From the IMG/VR virus record IMGVR_UViG_3300042465_002793, positions 1 through 31,054 of that record: a DNA stretch of 31,054 nt, one strand, 5' to 3'. The first letter of the stretch is position 1. Every line of letters starts with the position of its first letter. This document shows, piece by piece, positions 20,831 to 28,696 of the stretch. A program made the position numbers and the translations under genes. The notes beneath the pieces were generated by a model, which saw nothing but the letters and a program-made list of their open reading frames with translations, was not told where the DNA came from and did no database searches. The DNA comes from a virus.

Positions 20831-21907
20831 CTACTTTACCTCTAGTTTAGAGAAGGCCCGACGAATGTCAGAGCCTAGCGTAACCACGGCAGGCCGGGGA
20901 TCGCTCTCCGGCGCAATCGTGTTACCTGTTGAGACGGACACAAAGAGTTCCTTCGGCAGTTTGCCGCAGATCTTCTCGACCTGCGCAGGACTCTTCAGTT
21001 CCATCAAATCCTCGGCAGCAAATCCCATTTCTGCAAGAGTGCTTCTTGCTTTGTCAGGATCGGCCCACTGTCGCGTAGCTCGCTTGGGGACGAGCTTCCA
21101 TCCGTCGACAGGCGCTTTGTTTTCCAGCATGGTCTGCGCAAGCGCGCGAACGCTCTTCGCCCATTCTTCCGCAAGTATCGCCATCGCCAAAGCATAGTTC
21201 ATCTTCTCCGGGTCAAGTGCCTTTATCTTCGTCGAGATCGCGCGCTCCAACTGTCCCGTGATAGCGGGGCACGTCGGCTTCGCAGGACACCAGCGACAAT
21301 GATCGCCGTGCTTCAACGGCGCGTCAGGACGGAAGGACATCTGCACAGCGTCGAACAGCGTGCGCTCGAACGCCTTCACGCGGCCGGGCGTTGTCACCCA
21401 GCGCCGCACATACGGCGGCTGGACGATGATAAGCTCTATCTCGTCCACGCCCTCAACCGCCCAGCGAGCCTCGGGCGTGCGCATAGCAGCAGCGGCGTAG
21501 AACAGAAGTTGATGGTTCTCTTCAGCGTCCACCGCCACCCCATCACCAAACTTCCAATCAAGAACCACTGCGCGACGGCCAATTCGGCCAATGAGGTCAA
21601 CTGATCCGAATACACCGGCAAGGAATCCTCCAAAATGCACCGTAAGCTCGGTCTGAAATTCCAGCTCACGATTAGGGTCGATTTCGTTTAATGCGTCGAG
21701 AGCAAACTTCAGTTTCTCGTTATTGTCAAAGTCATCGACCTTCATGTCCAGCGACAGGATCGCGTGCATCGCGTTGTGCAGACGCGTGCCTTCTTCGGCA
21801 TATGCGCTGGACGGGCTGGGCGGAACTTTGTCAACAAGCGCCCGTGAACCGGGGCAGTTGATAAGACGTTTAGCGGATGATCCGCCAACGATAGCGCTGT
21901 GTGTCAT
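20831..21907 (-). CDS. Cas4/RecB-like nuclease (DUF2800-type), 358 aa
   Basis: This PD-(D/E)XK nuclease opens with MTHSAIVGGSSAKRLINCPG (the INCPGS signature) and AEEGTRLHNAMHAIL. Catalytic candidates are His44, Asp103 (GSVDLIG) and Asp117/Lys119 (VVLDWKFGDG), with a Gln motif NHQLLFYAAA. Cys18 together with Cys204, Cys207 and Cys213 (HGDHCRWCPAKPTCP) matches the Fe-S cluster ligands of Cas4/AddB relatives. It probably processes DNA ends in recombination or replication. The ATG at 21907 was preferred to one 18 codons upstream because AAGGTAAGGTA precedes it and the upstream part would overlap the promoter region. It is the first gene of the minus-strand replication operon. Confidence 0.88.
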   Translation of the reverse strand: MTHSAIVGGSSAKRLINCPGSRALVDKVPPSPSSAYAEEGTRLHNAMHAILSLDMKVDDFDNNEKLKFALDALNEIDPNRELEFQTELTVHFGGFLAGVFGSVDLIGRIGRRAVVLDWKFGDGVAVDAEENHQLLFYAAAAMRTPEARWAVEGVDEIELIIVQPPYVRRWVTTPGRVKAFERTLFDAVQMSFRPDAPLKHGDHCRWCPAKPTCPAITGQLERAISTKIKALDPEKMNYALAMAILAEEWAKSVRALAQTMLENKAPVDGWKLVPKRATRQWADPDKARSTLAEMGFAAEDLMELKSPAQVEKICGKLPKELFVSVSTGNTIAPESDPRPAVVTLGSDIRRAFSKLEVK

Positions 21908-21929
21908 TACCTTACCTTTCTTACAGCCA

Positions 21930-21958
21930 ACCCTAGACAGGTTTGCGGAGTTGTGCAA
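21930..21958 (-). promoter_or_regulatory. Candidate promoter for the minus-strand replication operon
   Basis: On the minus strand TTGCAC (21953-21958) is followed by 17 bases and TAGGGT (21930-21935), which places transcription start a short distance upstream of the nuclease ATG at 21907. The -35 box is identical to that before the plus-strand early operon; the -10 box is poor. The 62-base region also drives the divergent VRR-NUC gene. Confidence 0.4.
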
Positions 21959-21969
21959 CAAATATTTTT

Positions 21970-22287
21970 ATGCTGGAGAAAGAAATCGAAGCCTACTTCG
22001 TCAAGTCTGTGAAGGCGCTCGGCGGTATTGCTTACAAGTTCAATAGCTTGTCAAACCGCGGCGTTAGCGACCGTATCGTCGTGTTGCCAAACGGCGAGGC
22101 GTGGTTCATCGAACTGAAAACGGAGCGCGGGCGTCTGTCCGCGTTGCAGAAAATATTCGCAAGCGACATGCGCAGGCTTAACCAGAACTACGCGTGTCTT
22201 AATTCCATAGAAGCTGTGGACAGATGGACTTACGACCGTATCAACACGAAGCCGCCGACTTCCTCTTCGCCCACGACAGAGCCATGA
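21970..22287 (+). CDS. VRR-NUC domain nuclease, 105 aa
   Basis: The 105-aa protein is a stand-alone VRR-NUC (PD-(D/E)XK-type) nuclease. Catalytic candidates are Asp34 (SNRGVSDRIVVLP), Glu48 and Lys50 (AWFIELKTERG) with a downstream Gln60 (LSALQ). Such phage proteins are structure-specific endonucleases, acting perhaps on branched DNA. The ATG at 21970 lacks a Shine-Dalgarno sequence; AT-rich DNA (AATATTTTT) directly precedes it, so a leaderless or weakly translated message is possible. A TTG at 21943 would add nine residues. The end overlaps the helicase start by 64 bases. It heads a four-gene plus-strand operon. Confidence 0.82.
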   Translation: MLEKEIEAYFVKSVKALGGIAYKFNSLSNRGVSDRIVVLPNGEAWFIELKTERGRLSALQKIFASDMRRLNQNYACLNSIEAVDRWTYDRINTKPPTSSSPTTEP

Positions 22288-23501
22288 TCCTCGCGCCGGT
22301 TGGTGCAGGAAAAACAGCAATCACGCTCACGGCCATGTCGGACATGACCGCGCGCGGACACTGTGACCGCTGGCTCGTGCTTGCGCCCAAGCGCGTCTGC
22401 CTGTCCGTCTGGCCGGTCGAGGTCAAGAAATGGGCCGATCATCTGAAACTGGCGGTTGCAGTCGGCACGCCGGCACAACGTAAGGCTGCGTTCGAATCAG
22501 ACGCGGACATCGTCGTCACCAACTACGACAACATCCCGTCGATAGATCCGACGCATTTTGACGGTATCGTCTTTGATGAGCTGACACGGCTGAAAAATCC
22601 GTCCGGTAAGCGGTTTAAGTTCCTGCTGAAAATCCTCGATCAGTTTCAGATCCGCTGGGGGTTAACCGGATCCTTCACGTCGAACGGCCTCGAAGACGTA
22701 TTCGGTCAGTGCAAGGTCGTCGATCAGTCGCTGTTGGGCCGCAGCAAGGGCGCGTTCCTGCAACAGTATTTTTACTGCATAAACCGCGAGTATGGCCAGT
22801 GGGAGCCGCTGCCCGACGCGCTGCCGAGGGTCATGGAAGCGATCAAGCCGGCGACCTATGTGCTGGAGCCGGGCGAGTATAAGGACAAGCTACCGCCGCT
22901 CCACGTTGTCGAGATGTGCTGCGACATGGACATGGGGCCATACAATACAATGAAACGCGAGTTCGTGCTGGAGTTGGGCCAGACGATCACAGCGCCGACG
23001 GCGGCCGTCGTGACGCAGAAACTACAGCAGCTCGCGGGCGGGTTTGTCTACGGCGAGGCTGGGCCTGAATGGTTGTCGGGGCACAAGTTCGACATGCTCG
23101 ATGACATTCTCGAAGAGAACCAGCACGCCAACACCATCGTCGTTTACAACTACAAGGAAGAATTGGCCGAGCTGAAGCGCCGCTATAAACTGACCACCAT
23201 TGACGAAGACAACGCTGTGGATAACTGGAACGCCGGCAAGATCCAACTGCTGGCAATCCACCCCAAGAGCGCCGGGCACGGGCTCAACCTTCAATTCGGC
23301 GGCAACAAGATCGTCTTCCTGTCGCTGCCATGGTCGCTGGAGCTTTACGAGCAGACCATCGGCCGGCTGCACCGTAGCGGTCAGACGCGCGACGTGTGGT
23401 GTTACGTCATCCTTTGTAATAAAACTATTGACGACCGAATATTCGAGAGTCTAAAAGACAAGCGAACATTGGCTGAGATCGCCTTGGAGGAACTGAAGTG
23501 A
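22224..23501 (+). CDS. SNF2/DEAD-type helicase, 425 aa
   Basis: The protein is a superfamily 2 helicase/translocase of the SNF2 type. N-terminal LRPYQHEAADFL is the Q-like motif, APVGAGKT at 24-31 the Walker A, DELTRLKNPSGKR at 118-130 the DExx motif, WGLTGS motif III, and VVYNYKEELAELKRR begins the second RecA domain. LLAIHPKSAGHGLNLQ and QTIGRLHRSGQTRDV are motifs V and VI. The length is typical of phage versions. Together with the VRR-NUC nuclease it may form a branch-migration/cleavage pair. It overlaps VRR-NUC by 64 bases and shares GTGA with the next gene. Confidence 0.92.
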   Translation: MDLRPYQHEAADFLFAHDRAMILAPVGAGKTAITLTAMSDMTARGHCDRWLVLAPKRVCLSVWPVEVKKWADHLKLAVAVGTPAQRKAAFESDADIVVTNYDNIPSIDPTHFDGIVFDELTRLKNPSGKRFKFLLKILDQFQIRWGLTGSFTSNGLEDVFGQCKVVDQSLLGRSKGAFLQQYFYCINREYGQWEPLPDALPRVMEAIKPATYVLEPGEYKDKLPPLHVVEMCCDMDMGPYNTMKREFVLELGQTITAPTAAVVTQKLQQLAGGFVYGEAGPEWLSGHKFDMLDDILEENQHANTIVVYNYKEELAELKRRYKLTTIDEDNAVDNWNAGKIQLLAIHPKSAGHGLNLQFGGNKIVFLSLPWSLELYEQTIGRLHRSGQTRDVWCYVILCNKTIDDRIFESLKDKRTLAEIALEELK

Positions 23502-23731
23502 ATTGGCCGGAACTCCAGAACGTGCTGACCAGCCTGACGGAACGAGAGGTATTGGACCTCTTGGAGGACGAGCGCCGTAACGCTCGGCGGTCTACATTCA
23601 TCATACGTCTGCACCAGCGTTTTACGACGCTGCGGATGTTGCGTGAACGGGCCGAATTGATGAGAGAGATAGATGACACCGCACGAACTTCTCAAAATGG
23701 CCGGGGACGTAATCGCCGAGCGCGGCGCTAA
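23498..23731 (+). CDS. Hypothetical charged helical protein, 77 aa, GTG start
   Basis: The 77-aa product has the helices LTSLTEREVLDLLEDERRNA and RLHQRFTTLRMLRERAELMR followed by a basic tail (NGRGRNRRARR). The start is GTG, overlapping the helicase stop as GTGA, with GGAGG about six bases upstream. It overlaps the next gene by 59 bases. No family recognised. The coiled-coil and basic tail hint at DNA association with the helicase. Confidence 0.65.
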   Translation: MNWPELQNVLTSLTEREVLDLLEDERRNARRSTFIIRLHQRFTTLRMLRERAELMREIDDTARTSQNGRGRNRRARR

Positions 23732-24101
23732 CTACGGCGGAATCGAAGACAACTTCCAGTTGATCTCCGATCTTGCCAGTCTGCGCCTCGGGCGCGACTT
23801 CCATCCTTACGAAATCGCCGTCATTATGGCGTGCGTCAAGAATGCACGTGCGTTTGCGTCGCCGAATCACCTCGACAGCCATGTTGACGCGATGAACTAT
23901 GAGATGTTCGCGGCGACCTTCGCCGAGGACTACATTATGTCAAAGCAGGGATCGGAAGCGATTGCCTATCAGAAGAAGGCCGACCGCAAGCCCGCCAAGG
24001 CGTCAAAGCCGACACGCGGCGCGAAACTTCCCGTAGTCAGTGACAAACTTAGCGAGCTGACTTCCCTTCGGGAGGCTTCTGAGTTCTCGCGCGGCGCGTA
24101 A
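23673..24101 (+). CDS. DUF6378-like protein, 142 aa
   Basis: Residues 1-90 (LLKMAGDVIAERGANYGG, NFQLISDLASLRLG, PYEIAVIMACVKNARAFASP, HVDAMNYEMFAATFAEDY) match a phage family I recall as DUF6378. Its all-alpha, Asp/Glu/His pattern is reminiscent of MazG-type pyrophosphatases. Residues 95-142 are a Lys/Ala/Ser-rich variable tail. The last 99 bases run antisense to the Rz1-like gene. It is the last gene of the plus-strand operon. A role in nucleotide-pool handling is possible but not shown. Confidence 0.75.
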   Translation: MTPHELLKMAGDVIAERGANYGGIEDNFQLISDLASLRLGRDFHPYEIAVIMACVKNARAFASPNHLDSHVDAMNYEMFAATFAEDYIMSKQGSEAIAYQKKADRKPAKASKPTRGAKLPVVSDKLSELTSLREASEFSRGA

Positions 24102-24221
24102 TTGCTGATCGACAGTATAATTTACGAGCGGAGGGCAACCCCCGCTCGTCGACTGACAACCGCTAGAACCGACCAGCGTCAAGATCAGCAGCAGTTTCTT
24201 CTGTAGTTTTGGGTTTGGCAA
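24003..24221 (-). CDS. Rz1-like outer-membrane spanin lipoprotein, 72 aa, TTG start
   Basis: A signal peptide (LQKKLLLILTLVGSSGC) ends in a lipobox-like SSGC, so Cys22 would be acylated. Mature sequence CPPLVNYTVDQQLRAARELR then SLPKGSQLAKFVTDYGKFR is the classic phage Rz1-like pattern (CPPLV.Y and DY..LR) of outer-membrane spanins, which fuse inner and outer membranes at the end of lysis. Start is TTG; AGG lies about seven bases before it and no ATG is available. The coiled-coil inner-membrane partner may be the 86-aa protein at 25150-25410. The C-terminal half is antisense to the DUF6378-like gene. Confidence 0.82.
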   Translation of the reverse strand: MPNPKLQKKLLLILTLVGSSGCQSTSGGCPPLVNYTVDQQLRAARELRSLPKGSQLAKFVTDYGKFRAACRL

Positions 24222-24237
24222 TTTCAGCCTGTCTCTT

Positions 24238-24411
24238 TCAATCGTGCTTGGTGCCGCCGGTCACGTTCCAGTCCTTGGCGGCGATAAGGCCGAGTCCGAC
24301 CAGAGCGTTCTGGAGATCTTCCCAGTTGACCGTCTTCGTCTGCCATGCGTGCCACAGGACGGTCGCGAGCGCGAGAACGCCCGAGATGGTGGTGTAGGGG
24401 CTGTGAATCAT
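24238..24411 (-). CDS. Small membrane protein of lysis cassette, 57 aa
   Basis: The 57-aa product MIHSPYTTISGVLALATVLW has one hydrophobic helix followed by QNALVGLGLIAAKDWNVTGG, a second weakly hydrophobic stretch I have seen in small lysis-region phage proteins. A holin or holin-partner role is plausible. The ATG at 24411 was chosen because GAGGAG precedes it and the previous stop overlaps as TAATG; longer upstream frames read back through the 37-aa gene and the endolysin. Confidence 0.68.
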   Translation of the reverse strand: MIHSPYTTISGVLALATVLWHAWQTKTVNWEDLQNALVGLGLIAAKDWNVTGGTKHD

Positions 24412-24524
24412 TACATTACTCCTCGGTAATGCCACCCGATCTGGATAGCTAGTTTGCCTATCATTCCCACGGTCGCCGCCACCGCTGTGACGTATAGCAG
24501 GGTCAGGATTCGGGGGTCTGGCAT
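24411..24524 (-). CDS. Micro membrane protein, 37 aa, possible holin component
   Basis: The product MPDPRILTLLYVTAVAATVG continues as MIGKLAIQIGWHYRGVM. It has one hydrophobic span with charged ends, encoded between the endolysin (overlap 22 bases) and the 57-aa gene (TAATG overlap). Small size, position and hydrophobicity suggest it forms part of the holin system, together with the 57-aa protein. No family recognised. Confidence 0.55.
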   Translation of the reverse strand: MPDPRILTLLYVTAVAATVGMIGKLAIQIGWHYRGVM

Positions 24525-25153
24525 AGTCGTCGAACCAAATCCTGAACTTGTGAATTGGTCTGGAGAGCCACAATGAGCATGGCGTCGAAACGGGCTTGCA
24601 GATCGTCAGGGGGAGGGGGCGGCTCGACGGCGTCCTGAGCCTTGATGATAGCGTCGCGATAATCGTCCGCTATGGCCGCGATCTCTTTGGCGCGGTCGGT
24701 GCCGTTGATGATACGGCGCGCGTTCACGTAATCGCGTCGGCCGTCTGCGATATAGTCGGATAATTTCTTGCCTGTAAAAATACCCTTCGTCATGCCGTCG
24801 AACATGACCAGAAGCGATGTTGGCCACTCCAGCGCCTTGTCCGGCGTGGCGGCGATACCGTAACGCTCATAGTTGGCCTTCCACGTCAACTGGACAAGCC
24901 CGCGCCCGTAGTAGGGGTAGTAAGGCTTAGACTTCAGATACGCCTGCGAGCCGTATTCCTTGATCGGCTGCATTGTGTGCGCCGTCTCCCACTTGACCGT
25001 GGCGAGCATATAGGCGAGCTGGTCGTCCGTGACGCCGCGATAATTGTCGTCGCGGTAGTTGATGATGTTCTCCATCCCGACGACCTGATCCTGCGTCAGC
25101 CTGCCACCAAACAGGCTGTTGCGGACCTCGTCGAAGAAGACGGCCAGATTCAT
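24503..25153 (-). CDS. Endolysin, glycoside-hydrolase family 19-like, 216 aa
   Basis: The protein cuts the peptidoglycan sugar backbone to release progeny. The family-19 (chitinase/lysozyme) catalytic region is seen as LAYMLATVKWETAHTMQPIKE, with Glu57 the probable catalytic acid, then YYPYYGRGLVQLTWKANYERYG (81-98) and GRRDYVNARRIINGTDRAKE. The N-terminal 40 residues and a C-terminal ~45-residue extension after a Pro-run (EPPPPPDD) are accessory. No signal peptide is visible, so a holin would be needed. It overlaps the coiled-coil membrane gene upstream by four bases (ATGA). Confidence 0.9.
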   Translation of the reverse strand: MNLAVFFDEVRNSLFGGRLTQDQVVGMENIINYRDDNYRGVTDDQLAYMLATVKWETAHTMQPIKEYGSQAYLKSKPYYPYYGRGLVQLTWKANYERYGIAATPDKALEWPTSLLVMFDGMTKGIFTGKKLSDYIADGRRDYVNARRIINGTDRAKEIAAIADDYRDAIIKAQDAVEPPPPPDDLQARFDAMLIVALQTNSQVQDLVRRLCQTPES

Positions 25154-25410
25154 CGGTCGGCCTTTGTCGCTATCAGATCGCGGATCGTGTCGAGTTTGGC
25201 GAAAACCTGCGCAAAGGTATTGTTGAACTCGTCGCGAGTGACGTAGCGCCCGGCAACCAGCACCTCTATAGCGGCGACCTTATCGGCCAGCTCTTTGTCT
25301 TCGCGTTGCAACTCTTTCACCGAGTTCCAGACGGTGTTGAGAATCCAGCCGCCCATAGCGCCGATGACGGCCACAGCCACGTCGAAAAAGATCTGTGTTT
25401 CGCTCGTCAT
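25150..25410 (-). CDS. Membrane-anchored coiled-coil protein, 86 aa (i-spanin or holin candidate)
   Basis: The N-terminus TSETQIFFDVAVAVIGAMGG with WILNTVWNSV is one membrane helix. It is followed by charged coiled-coil VKELQREDKELADKVAAIEV and FAQVFAKLDTIRDLIATKAD. This topology, N-in membrane anchor plus periplasmic coiled coil, fits an inner-membrane spanin (Rz-type) partner for the Rz1-like lipoprotein, though similar proteins are annotated as holins. It lies at the start of the lysis gene group; start and stop overlap neighbours by four bases. Confidence 0.68.
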   Translation of the reverse strand: MTSETQIFFDVAVAVIGAMGGWILNTVWNSVKELQREDKELADKVAAIEVLVAGRYVTRDEFNNTFAQVFAKLDTIRDLIATKADR

Positions 25411-26981
25411 CGCCTCGCCATCGCGTTGACGCCCTGTGTCGCAATAGGAGCGGCCAGCGGCGCAAATTGAACTGAGAAAGGAACGGCTGTCGGCGCGCCG
25501 CGCGTCATAGCCGCGACGTTGGACGCCGCCCGCCGCGCCAAAGCGTTACGGACAGCCCTGCCGCTCGCGCCGGCCAACGCCGCCCCGCCCGCACCAAAGA
25601 CTGCGTAGGGGTCATCGCTCGACAAGCCATACCCGCCGACAAGCGCCTGCGAGGCAAGCATAGTCGGGCTGCGCGTCGGGGAGACCATGCTGGCGAGATT
25701 GGCGAGAGACGAGCCCTCTTCGCCCTTGGCGATGCGTCGGATCATCGTCTGTTCGTCAGGCGTGAACTTGCGCATACGGCCTTCGTTCTTGGCCAACGAA
25801 CGGAACTGAGATTCGATATTTTCGGCTGAGCCACCCGACAGATTGGCGCGGTCAATAAGCCGCTCGATCTCCGAACTCTTCGACATCATGCGGTAGTCGC
25901 GGATACCGGACATAAGCGCGTCGGCGGCTTCTTGCGAGTTAGCGCCGATAGCGTTTTTGCTATTGGTAATGAAACTATCCAGCCGATCCGTCAGAATGCC
26001 GGCCATACGGCGCACGTCTTTTTCGTTGTCGCTACGCAAAACACCCAGCATCTGCCGCGCGTTGTGCAATCGCTCAATCGTCAACGGCTGGCTATCGAGA
26101 TCTTTCAACTTGTTAATGGCGACTTTAACATCGGCGAACTTGCTGAAGTCAGGATCATATCCCTTCAGGCTAGACTCCAGACCGCCCGCAAATGACTGAT
26201 ACGCCTGCGGGTCATACTGCACGCCCATAGACGTAGCGCGCTCAAAAGACTCAGAGGCGCGCTGCCCGAGCGCTTCGGTTGTCGGGGGTTTGCCGACCAG
26301 ACCCATAAGCCCGCGCTGCCCTGCCGCTGTCGCGGATTCAACGCCGCGCTGTAGTCCGGCTGCGCCGCGCGCGCCGGCCAGACCACCGACAAGGCTCGTC
26401 GCCAGCAGCGCGCGAGGATCCTCGACGCCCATCTGCTCGGCGCGAACCGGAGCGGCGGCTGCGCCAGCGCCAGCGCCTGCCTGCACAAGCGGGCGCTCGC
26501 CCATGGTGGTCATGACGTTACGCACGACGCCGGGAGCCGCACGGCGCGCCAGCACGTTCGCTGCGCCCGCACCTGTCAGCGCACCCGCGCCGCCTTCAGC
26601 CGCAGCGGCCAGCAGTTCTTCAGCCTGCGTGCGGGGTTTGAATGATTCCGGCGTCAGATACTGCCGCGCGATATCGGACGGCGTGCGCACCTGCGACGTG
26701 CCCAACTTGGGCGCGGCCAGATTATAAAGCGTCGTCGCCAGATCCGCGACACCAAGCGCGGCAGGGGCCGCGACAGCGCCGGCCGGCCCTGCGACAAGAC
26801 CGCCCAAACCGGCTGCGGCAGCGATAGGCGCGACAGCGCCGCCTGCGACTTCCGCCGCGCGACCCATGGTCAGACCTTCAGATGGCTGACGCATCATAGA
26901 GACGCGCTCCATCAAGTCTTCCTGCGTTATGTCATCCGGCACATTTTTTACGATTGTGCCGTCAGGAAGCCGAACGTCCAT
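25407..26981 (-). CDS. Internal virion/ejection-type protein, 524 aa
   Basis: The N-terminus MDVRLPDGTIVKNVPDDITQ, then EDLMERV, is a small domain found at the start of many phage virion and ejection proteins. Residues about 40-250 are Ala/Gly-rich hydrophobic stretches (GGAVAPIAAAAGLGGLVAGP and similar), which could enter membrane. A helical, charged part follows at about 250-420 (for example LKDLDSQPLTIERLHNARQM, MMSKSSEIERLIDRANL). Such proteins form the channel by which podophage DNA crosses the envelope. It immediately follows the lysozyme-containing protein and precedes the lysis genes. Confidence 0.72.
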   Translation of the reverse strand: MDVRLPDGTIVKNVPDDITQEDLMERVSMMRQPSEGLTMGRAAEVAGGAVAPIAAAAGLGGLVAGPAGAVAAPAALGVADLATTLYNLAAPKLGTSQVRTPSDIARQYLTPESFKPRTQAEELLAAAAEGGAGALTGAGAANVLARRAAPGVVRNVMTTMGERPLVQAGAGAGAAAAPVRAEQMGVEDPRALLATSLVGGLAGARGAAGLQRGVESATAAGQRGLMGLVGKPPTTEALGQRASESFERATSMGVQYDPQAYQSFAGGLESSLKGYDPDFSKFADVKVAINKLKDLDSQPLTIERLHNARQMLGVLRSDNEKDVRRMAGILTDRLDSFITNSKNAIGANSQEAADALMSGIRDYRMMSKSSEIERLIDRANLSGGSAENIESQFRSLAKNEGRMRKFTPDEQTMIRRIAKGEEGSSLANLASMVSPTRSPTMLASQALVGGYGLSSDDPYAVFGAGGAALAGASGRAVRNALARRAASNVAAMTRGAPTAVPFSVQFAPLAAPIATQGVNAMARR

Positions 26982-28696
26982 TAGCGCCTCTTGGGAAGCT
27001 GGCTGAAATCAATAATTTGCGGCCCCGCCGTAGCGGCTGGTGCTGCTGGCGCAGGGGCCGCTTCTTCTGGCGCAGAGACGCCGCCACGGCCGTAACGCGC
27101 TGAAAGATCAGCGATGATACGACGGACGGAATCAATGTCCATAGTCTCGTCAGACAGCGACTCCAGCATACTTTTCAACTCAAAATTAGAGTCGAGTTCT
27201 TTGGCTGACGCGCCCGTAGCGGCCATAATGTCTTTCAGAAGCGACCGACGAAGCGCCTTCAGTTCGTTACGCTGCTGCTGAGCGGGCGTCGCGCGAGCCT
27301 TCTCAACTTCCTGCCCGACGGTCGTGCCAGCAGCATAAGCGGCGATGTTTGCCAACGCACCGCGCGAAGAGCTGGGGATAGCCTCCAACTGATCGAGCTT
27401 GTTGTATTTGTCCATCATCTTGCCGAGCGTCGTTTCGACGTTGCTCTGGCCTTTGACCTGCGTCTTGGTGCCAACCGTGAGCGGCTGCATCGGCGGCGAC
27501 GCGGGTAGTGTCGGCACAGCGGCGGCAGGCTGCGGCGCAACCATAGCGTTCACAGGCGCAACCGGCGGGGCCATCATATTGATCGGCGGCTGAATCTCAG
27601 GGCCGCCCATGAACGTCGGCGTTCCCGCCGCCGCAAACGCCGGCACAGCACGCGAGCCGGGCATATTCGTGCCGCGAGCGATATTAGCTTCCTGCATACG
27701 CCGACCGGCGTTGATGCCTTTGTTGTCGCCGGCCAAACTCTCGATGGCTCGCGCAATAGTCTCAGGATTGCCGGACTGCGCAGCCGGGACGATACGGCTG
27801 GGAATTGTCCCATAGTTATAGGCGACTGAAGTCAGCGCCGCTCGTGTATTTTCGGGCAACGTAGCCCACACGTCTTCGCCAACCTTGGCCGCAGCCTTCG
27901 GCACGAACTCGGTCTGGATACGCCGCTGAAGATCGCGCTCGGCGTCTTCGCGAGAGACGCGCATACCGGGGGTTACTTTCTGGACCGTGCCATCCGGCAA
28001 CGTCACAGTGTCGCTGCCGTAACCGGCACGGTAGGCATTCACATCGTATTTAGGCTTCTCAATATAGCCTTCGCGCTGCTTGATGAGATCAGTCGTCAGA
28101 TCGCCGCCGGTAAACGCGCCGGCCTGACCACGGCCAGCCGGAAGAAGCGGTAGCGGCGTCGCACCTTCGGGCGTCACTGAATATAATTCACCGCCGATCT
28201 CTTTTATCTCTGGCTTGCGAGGGGCAGTCACTTCCGTTCCCGGCACGACTTCAGCCGCGCCAGTAGGACCGATACGCATGAACCGCGACGTGTCGCCAAA
28301 ATGCTGTTGCAGCACCTGCGGCTTAAGATCCGACCCCTGCATAGCCACCATTTTGACGGCTTCCGGGTCGTATTGCGTCGGTAGCGTCGCAGCAGCCAGA
28401 GGAAATGTTTCTGTGACCTGCTTATACCAAGCGCCATAGTTCCCCGGATTAAGTCGCGGGGCCATATTAATTAGCGCATCGTATTTCTTGGACGCCAGTT
28501 CAAAATCTTTGATGGACTGTTCAGACTGGAGTTTAGCTGCTTCTCGAATATCTTTCTGCCCGGCCAGCTCCATCGCCTGAGCGGTTTTGGCCGCCTGCAA
28601 CTCAGCCAGCCGCGCGGCTTCGCCCTGCTGAAGAGCGCCGAGGAAGTTGACGTTCGGAACCTGAAATTCAGGAATAGGCGTGTATTGAACGGGCAT
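26981..28696 (-). CDS. Ejection-type virion protein with embedded GH24-like lysozyme domain, 571 aa
   Basis: Residues 1-80 are Gln/Ala-rich helical. A T4-lysozyme-like (GH24) domain occupies about 203-345. LIKQREGYIE carries the probable catalytic Glu209, and NAYRAGYGSDT (220-230) corresponds to the GIGHL-Asp/Thr region. AYNYGTIPSRIV and PETIARAIESLAGDNKGI, then GRRMQEANI, complete the fold. The C-terminal 200 residues are Pro/Ala-rich linkers with a helical ending (NELKALRRSLLKDIMAATGA). The lysozyme probably opens a local hole in the cell wall during DNA entry. It is separate from the endolysin at 24503-25153. Overlaps neighbours by one base. Confidence 0.85.
   Translation of the reverse strand: MPVQYTPIPEFQVPNVNFLGALQQGEAARLAELQAAKTAQAMELAGQKDIREAAKLQSEQSIKDFELASKKYDALINMAPRLNPGNYGAWYKQVTETFPLAAATLPTQYDPEAVKMVAMQGSDLKPQVLQQHFGDTSRFMRIGPTGAAEVVPGTEVTAPRKPEIKEIGGELYSVTPEGATPLPLLPAGRGQAGAFTGGDLTTDLIKQREGYIEKPKYDVNAYRAGYGSDTVTLPDGTVQKVTPGMRVSREDAERDLQRRIQTEFVPKAAAKVGEDVWATLPENTRAALTSVAYNYGTIPSRIVPAAQSGNPETIARAIESLAGDNKGINAGRRMQEANIARGTNMPGSRAVPAFAAAGTPTFMGGPEIQPPINMMAPPVAPVNAMVAPQPAAAVPTLPASPPMQPLTVGTKTQVKGQSNVETTLGKMMDKYNKLDQLEAIPSSSRGALANIAAYAAGTTVGQEVEKARATPAQQQRNELKALRRSLLKDIMAATGASAKELDSNFELKSMLESLSDETMDIDSVRRIIADLSARYGRGGVSAPEEAAPAPAAPAATAGPQIIDFSQLPKRR

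Noticed and set aside
26290-26727. 145-codon Pro/Ala/Arg-rich plus-strand frame
   Set aside because: Composition is the expected antisense of the Ala/Gly-rich ejection protein.
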